A program made the translations under genes and the position numbers. Below are positions 7,256-9,966 of a DNA stretch of 9,966 nt, piece by piece. Within the stretch, counting starts at the first letter, position 1. Each line of letters begins with the position of its first letter. Source of the stretch: Aminicenans sp964648465 (GTDB lineage: Bacteria > Acidobacteriota > Aminicenantia > Aminicenantales > Aminicenantaceae); NCBI GenBank assembly GCA_964648465.1, contig CAZYMU010000057.1, forward strand, positions 1 through 9,966. The letters run 5' to 3'. The notes under the pieces were generated by a model, which was given only the letters and a program-made list of their open reading frames with translations, was not told where the DNA came from and searched no databases.

Positions 7256-7276
7256 GACTCGTTTCCTTCACGAGTC
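7256..7276 (+). terminator. Hairpin downstream of the CHAT gene
   Basis: GACTCGT (7256-7262) and ACGAGTC (7270-7276) form a perfect 7-bp stem with a 7-nt loop, about 135 bases after the CHAT stop. A T-run occurs only about 17 bases later (7293-7298), so its role as an intrinsic terminator is uncertain. Confidence 0.35.
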
Positions 7277-7506
7277 ATTCCTATTGATCCTTATTTTTTA
7301 ATATTTTTCTTCAAAATTATCTTTATTCATCCTATTCCATAATGAGTTATTTTTGCCACTAAATGGTAAAAATGTGGTAAATCTACAACTATCAAATTTA
7401 ACAAAGAGTTGAATTTTTAAATATTTAAGGAGCGGTGGACTTCGAATCCAATCAAGGCTATTCGGACAACTTGCTGAAAACAATGTAAATACTTATTTTA
7501 TAATAA

Positions 7507-7559
7507 TTTAGGCATTGTTTCTGTTTAGGTTCTGTTAGGTGATTTTAGGCCAATTTAGA
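7507..7559. repeat. Phased TTAGG short-repeat array
   Basis: TTAGG occurs at 7508-7512, 7525-7529, 7535-7539 and 7545-7549, and a variant TTAGA at 7555-7559. The last four units are exactly 10 bases apart, so they face the same side of the helix. This looks like a multi-site protein-binding array rather than random AT-rich sequence. Confidence 0.5.
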
Positions 7560-7566
7560 TGTGTTA

Positions 7567-7586
7567 TGGACACTATTTGGACACTA
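7567..7586. repeat. Tandem 9-bp repeat TGGACACTA
   Basis: TGGACACTA at 7567-7575 recurs exactly at 7578-7586, an 11-base period with a 2-base spacer. It directly continues the phased TTAGG array and may be part of the same binding region. Confidence 0.55.
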
Positions 7587-7693
7587 ACTCACAGGCCGAA
7601 ATCGAGAGACTGAAGCCGATGGCCTGGGAGATTCCTAAGAAGAAATTGCCGTATTCGGGGAGGAGATAATTCAACAAACGCAAGACAGCAGTT

Positions 7694-8563
7694 TCACCAA
7701 CGCCATCTCTTGCCATCAGGCGTGAATGGATTTGCCAAGTCAAATTCAGGCTCATCTTCGTCATAGCGACGATGGGATCGCTGGATCTTATCACAAATCC
7801 ATAAGAGCGATAGTATGACGCCGTAGCTTCTCAGAGCTATAGACTGCTCGAATATTAGTGCCTCTTCATTTTTGACGCCTGCCAGCCACGCAGATGCTGG
7901 CACTTTTGTCGGACGTGTAGGTACTTCCTCAACATCATGAGAGTCAAGATCTTCAATAATAGGGCTTAATTTCTCCCCTACCTTTATATGAAAGTCAAAA
8001 CTAGGGGATTTCTTGTACCATTTAATGATGCCATTCTTGGTGATTGTTGCGGCGCATGGTTCTGAAGAAAGTTGCACGTATCGTAATGCTGTTGCCGTAA
8101 GAGTCGTCCTAAATTTTCCGGAAAGGTCTCTCACAATTTCAATGTTCGGTGGGCCAGCATCGAAATGTGGCGCAAAGATTTCTGTGGGCATTAAAATGCT
8201 GGCTGCAAACTCATTTGCCTCAATCTCCTGTTCTTTGTTCTTATTCCAGACATACATATCTTCTTCGGCACAAAGTACTAATTGAGAAACAGTATGTAGC
8301 TCGAAGTGTCCTAGTTCATGAGCTATTGCAAATCTCTTTCGTCCTTCTTCCGGGATTCTGTTGTTGACAGTTATTATACCTATGCTTCCTTTCCTTAGGA
8401 GTCTGGCTTCAGAGCCTTCTAAGATCTTCTCTTTCACATACACTCCGCGCACCATTGAAATATCTCTAATCTGGATTTCGGAAGGCTCTCTTATCTGCAG
8501 GTTTTTTATAATCTCCTCAGCTTTTACTAAAGGAAACGCAAGGCTTCTTCTGGATGAATTCAC
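7694..8563 (-). CDS. ImmA/IrrE-family zinc metallopeptidase
   Basis: The 289-aa product contains the peptidase motif HELGH (His82, Glu83, His86) in RFAIAHELGHFELH. It is followed about 27 residues later by EQEIEANEFAASILMP (111-126), which supplies the third zinc ligand (Glu113 or Glu115). These are the hallmarks of ImmA/IrrE (DUF955), soluble proteins that cleave or inactivate transcription repressors such as ImmR or DdrO. The C-terminal half (about 150-289) has no domain I know; it ends with an acidic DEDEPEFDL and the aromatic-basic RWRW. The start is GTG, directly abutting the stop of the preceding gene; AGGAG lies inside that gene's end, so translation is probably coupled. It is the last gene of the sigma-like operon. 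The natural target is likely one of the two upstream products, by analogy with ImmA-type systems; this is inference. Confidence 0.9.
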   Translation of the reverse strand: MNSSRRSLAFPLVKAEEIIKNLQIREPSEIQIRDISMVRGVYVKEKILEGSEARLLRKGSIGIITVNNRIPEEGRKRFAIAHELGHFELHTVSQLVLCAEEDMYVWNKNKEQEIEANEFAASILMPTEIFAPHFDAGPPNIEIVRDLSGKFRTTLTATALRYVQLSSEPCAATITKNGIIKWYKKSPSFDFHIKVGEKLSPIIEDLDSHDVEEVPTRPTKVPASAWLAGVKNEEALIFEQSIALRSYGVILSLLWICDKIQRSHRRYDEDEPEFDLANPFTPDGKRWRW

Positions 8564-9001
8564 TTACTCCTCTTCCTTGTTCAGATCCTCCAATAGATTA
8601 AGATTTTCCATATCTTCAGCCAAGCTTTCTAGATCCTTTTCTGAGAGAGATTCTAATTTTCGGAAATAGGCTTCAGCGTAGGATTGTGCGACTTCCCCAT
8701 AACTACCTTTGAGAATTTCCTTGATTTTGGTCTTCAGATTCTGGGATCCTCCGGCGATTTTCTTTGACTCAAATATCTTCTTGATCTTAGTCCGTTTTTC
8801 TCTAGCGTTTTTGAGCCATACAAGTCGCCGTTTTTGAGAGCCTATTTTTGCAATTTCTGCAACCATCATCTCCAGTTGATCGGTATTAACTACCAAGTCT
8901 TTTAGTTCGGCTCGAACTTCCTCCTGAGGGAGGTTCTCTGGATCGCTCATAAAGTCACAAAAGCATTCCATGAAGCTCTTACGGTTTTTTCCGTCCATCA
9001 T
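8564..9001 (-). CDS. Small charged helical protein between sigma factor and ImmA peptidase
   Basis: The 145-aa product starts MMDGKNRKSF. I prefer the ATG at 9001 to a longer frame reaching 9106. The longer form would overlap the sigma gene by about 100 bases, while this ATG sits 1 nt after the sigma stop with AAGGAG just upstream. The protein is highly charged and probably all helical: an acidic N-part (EEVRAELKDLVV), a very basic centre (KIGSQKRRLVWLKNAREKRTKIKK, interrupted here for reading, about 60-85), and an acidic C-tail (SLSEKDLESLAEDMENL ending in KEEE). There is no signal peptide, membrane segment or cysteine cluster, and no family I recognise. Its place between a sigma factor and a repressor-cleaving peptidase suggests an anti-sigma or cleavable regulator. 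That role is inferred only from gene order. Confidence 0.8.
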   Translation of the reverse strand: MMDGKNRKSFMECFCDFMSDPENLPQEEVRAELKDLVVNTDQLEMMVAEIAKIGSQKRRLVWLKNAREKRTKIKKIFESKKIAGGSQNLKTKIKEILKGSYGEVAQSYAEAYFRKLESLSEKDLESLAEDMENLNLLEDLNKEEE

Positions 9002-9002
9002 G

Positions 9003-9644
9003 TTAATCTCCTTGGAGGAAAATCCTATTAATTTTTTTAGCTTTACGTAGAAGCTTTCTTTTAAGATTATAAACCTTTGAGACATCCCATCCGGTTTCAG
9101 CAGCAATTATCTCTGGCTTATCGATACCTTCCTCAAAGCATAGCAAAAGCATCTCCAGATCTTCGTCCCCCATTACTAAATCATATAGCTTCTTCTTGAG
9201 TTTTTCTTCGAGAGCTTTTTCTTCCCGGTTGACCAGATCTTCTTCCGGTGTCGGAGAATACGCATGAACTGGTGAAGAGGGATCGGAGGGTATCTCGCTA
9301 AAGTCCGCTGGTGAGTCATCGTCGGGTCTAAACTTTGGTAGATTTCCAGTCTTTTTATGCTCCATTGAAGAATAAAGGTGTTCCATATCGCTGTCTACAA
9401 TCCACATCAAGTGTTTGAGCAAATCTGGATACTTATCTGGGTCCCAATCCCTAGTTCCGTTCCAGACCTTTTTCATAGCTTCACATGCAATATCTTCAGG
9501 AGTCTTTCCTCCCAAAAGCTGATCACTTTTCCCAGGCCTCCATGTGTAGCGACTAGCCCTCCAGAATGCATAATGTGTAAGTCTAAAAATGATATCATTC
9601 CAGTCGGCCGCCTCAAGAAGTTTAAGAACCGTATCGTTCTCCAT
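9003..9644 (-). CDS. ECF-like sigma-70 family factor
   Basis: The 213-aa product has the two-domain plan of a group IV (ECF) sigma factor. A region 2-like segment spans about 14-95, with TPEDIACEAMKKVW followed by DLLKHLMWIVDSDMEHL, which resembles the core-binding and -10-recognising helices. An acidic, Pro/Ser-rich linker (about 104-138) follows. A region 4-like helix-turn-helix lies at about 173-205: KPEIIAAETGWDVSKVYNLKRKLL, the position that reads the -35 element, with a basic end. It is shorter than housekeeping sigma factors and lacks regions 1 and 3. It could instead be a sigma-like regulator that no longer binds polymerase. The ATG at 9644 has AAGGAAG seven bases upstream. It is the first gene of a compact operon with a small helical protein and an ImmA/IrrE peptidase, which suggests it is held inactive until proteolysis. 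Confidence 0.75.
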   Translation of the reverse strand: MENDTVLKLLEAADWNDIIFRLTHYAFWRASRYTWRPGKSDQLLGGKTPEDIACEAMKKVWNGTRDWDPDKYPDLLKHLMWIVDSDMEHLYSSMEHKKTGNLPKFRPDDDSPADFSEIPSDPSSPVHAYSPTPEEDLVNREEKALEEKLKKKLYDLVMGDEDLEMLLLCFEEGIDKPEIIAAETGWDVSKVYNLKRKLLRKAKKINRIFLQGD

Positions 9645-9661
9645 AAAGCACTTCCTTAAAT

Positions 9662-9691
9662 ATTATACCGACTCAAAGAAAAATTTGCCAC
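9662..9691 (-). promoter_or_regulatory. Possible promoter of the sigma-ImmA operon
   Basis: On the minus strand TATAAT (9667 to 9662) is a perfect -10, with GTGGCA (9691 to 9686) 18 bases upstream as a partial -35. The -10 is only 17 bases from the ATG, so transcription would start inside or just before the Shine-Dalgarno. The real start site may therefore be elsewhere. Confidence 0.35.
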
Positions 9692-9706
9692 TTTTTGTAC
9701 TCGTTC

Positions 9707-9911
9707 AGTACCTTAGTGACACTTTATAAGAAAGATTCCTTGCAGGTTTAGTAGCTTTATGGATACCTTATAGATTATTCTTTATTAAGTCCAATTAACA
9801 TCTTCCCAGGCAAGGAAATTGATCTCACTGTGCCTTTTATTATGTAGCTTAACGAGATTATTTCCAATTATAGTTTTTATAACTAAGGAGACAATGTGTC
9901 ACTAAGGTACT
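9707..9911. repeat. Perfect 16-bp inverted repeat pair enclosing 173 bp
   Basis: AGTACCTTAGTGACAC at 9707-9722 is repeated exactly in inverse orientation at 9896-9911. Just outside, GTTC on the left and CGAAC on the right continue the symmetry with one extra base. The left copy also overlaps a small hairpin, GTACT-cgttc-AGTAC (9697-9711). The enclosed 173 bases are AT-rich and non-coding. Confidence 0.75.
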
Positions 9912-9966
9912 CGAACTGCACCCCAAAATTCGAACCACCTGGAGTGCTAGTATTTCCGTGATATAA

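Larger units (their letters stand above)
7123..7693. other. Long gene-free interval with repeats
   Basis: This region of convergence between the CHAT gene and the leftward ImmA operon holds no convincing gene. It contains a hairpin at 7256-7276, a hairpin-like TTTTTGCCA/TGGTAAAAA pair (7350-7372, one G-T), a TTAGG array at 7507-7559 and a tandem 9-mer at 7567-7586. A 36-codon frame at 7559-7669 (containing LDTNSQAEIERLKP) could be the tail of a lost gene, but I cannot identify it. Confidence 0.6.
9645..9966. other. Upstream region of the sigma operon
   Basis: No gene is visible to the window edge. The region holds a TATAAT on the minus strand close to the sigma start, two inverted copies of a 16-bp sequence, and another inverted pair, TTCCTTGC (9736-9743) and GCAAGGAA (9810-9817). 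A gene facing right may begin beyond 9966. Confidence 0.6.

Noticed and set aside
7430..7450. tRNA 3'-end-like stretch (GGACTTCGAATCC and its complement), as a possible attachment site
   Set aside because: The T-loop-like core is present, but the adjacent stem lacks the conserved G53-C61 pair on either strand and no acceptor stem or CCA follows, so a tRNA fragment is not supported.
7559..7669. A 36-codon frame that looks faintly like the tail of an integrase
   Set aside because: It is too short, has no recognisable catalytic motif and no good ribosome site; the resemblance is only an impression.
9002..9106. Longer start of the middle protein overlapping the sigma gene
   Set aside because: The ATG at 9001 has a well-placed AAGGAG and a 1-nt gap to the sigma stop, whereas the longer frame would overlap the sigma gene by about 100 bases.
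7352..9692. The 9-mer TTTGCCACT at 7352-7360 and 9684-9692, as possible ends of an element carrying the sigma-ImmA operon
   Set aside because: A shared AT-rich 9-mer in direct orientation with no further extension can be chance over this distance.

Overview
This is a moderately AT-rich bacterial chromosomal window. It holds seven or eight credible protein genes separated by unusually long, AT-rich, palindrome-containing gaps. No RNA genes, ribosomal genes or phylogenetically decisive markers are present. The double [4Fe-4S] protein fits an anaerobic or metal-cofactor-rich lifestyle, and the extracytoplasmic TPR-CHAT protein is a type I associate with environmental bacteria having complex signalling, but the phylum cannot be named from the sequence.

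Left part (1-2884): a leftward gene for a short QueG/COG1600-like double [4Fe-4S] protein diverges from a rightward pair, nucleoside diphosphate kinase (ndk) and a PutP-type sodium:solute symporter. The pair is probably one transcript from a good sigma-70-like promoter at about 908-936. This part looks like ordinary housekeeping.

Middle (2885-7122): a GC-richer island at 2947-3318 carries one reading frame broken by a single stop, and its right part is a long imperfect palindrome. It may be a decayed dispersed element or a structured RNA. Next come a terminator-like hairpin, a 9-bp inverted repeat and a possible promoter. They lead to a small secreted protein (91 aa) whose Shine-Dalgarno lies partly inside a 7-bp hairpin. 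After an AT-rich gap with a perfect 18-bp palindrome comes a 984-aa exported TPR-CHAT protease-like protein with intact His/Cys, an N-terminal signal sequence and a C-terminal membrane anchor with a basic tail. The small secreted protein is a plausible partner or substrate of the CHAT protein, but this is inference.

Right part (7123-9966): a 571-bp gap contains a helically phased TTAGG repeat array and a tandem 9-bp repeat. It is followed by a tight leftward three-gene operon: ECF-like sigma factor, small charged helical protein, and ImmA/IrrE metallopeptidase. Junctions of 1 nt and 0 nt indicate translational coupling. Upstream of the operon, two copies of a 16-bp sequence form a perfect inverted repeat around about 170 bp of non-coding DNA. 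The layout suggests a regulatory switch in which the peptidase removes a regulator to free the sigma factor, possibly with autoregulation or mobility. The small middle protein and the repeats are the parts I cannot assign to anything known.
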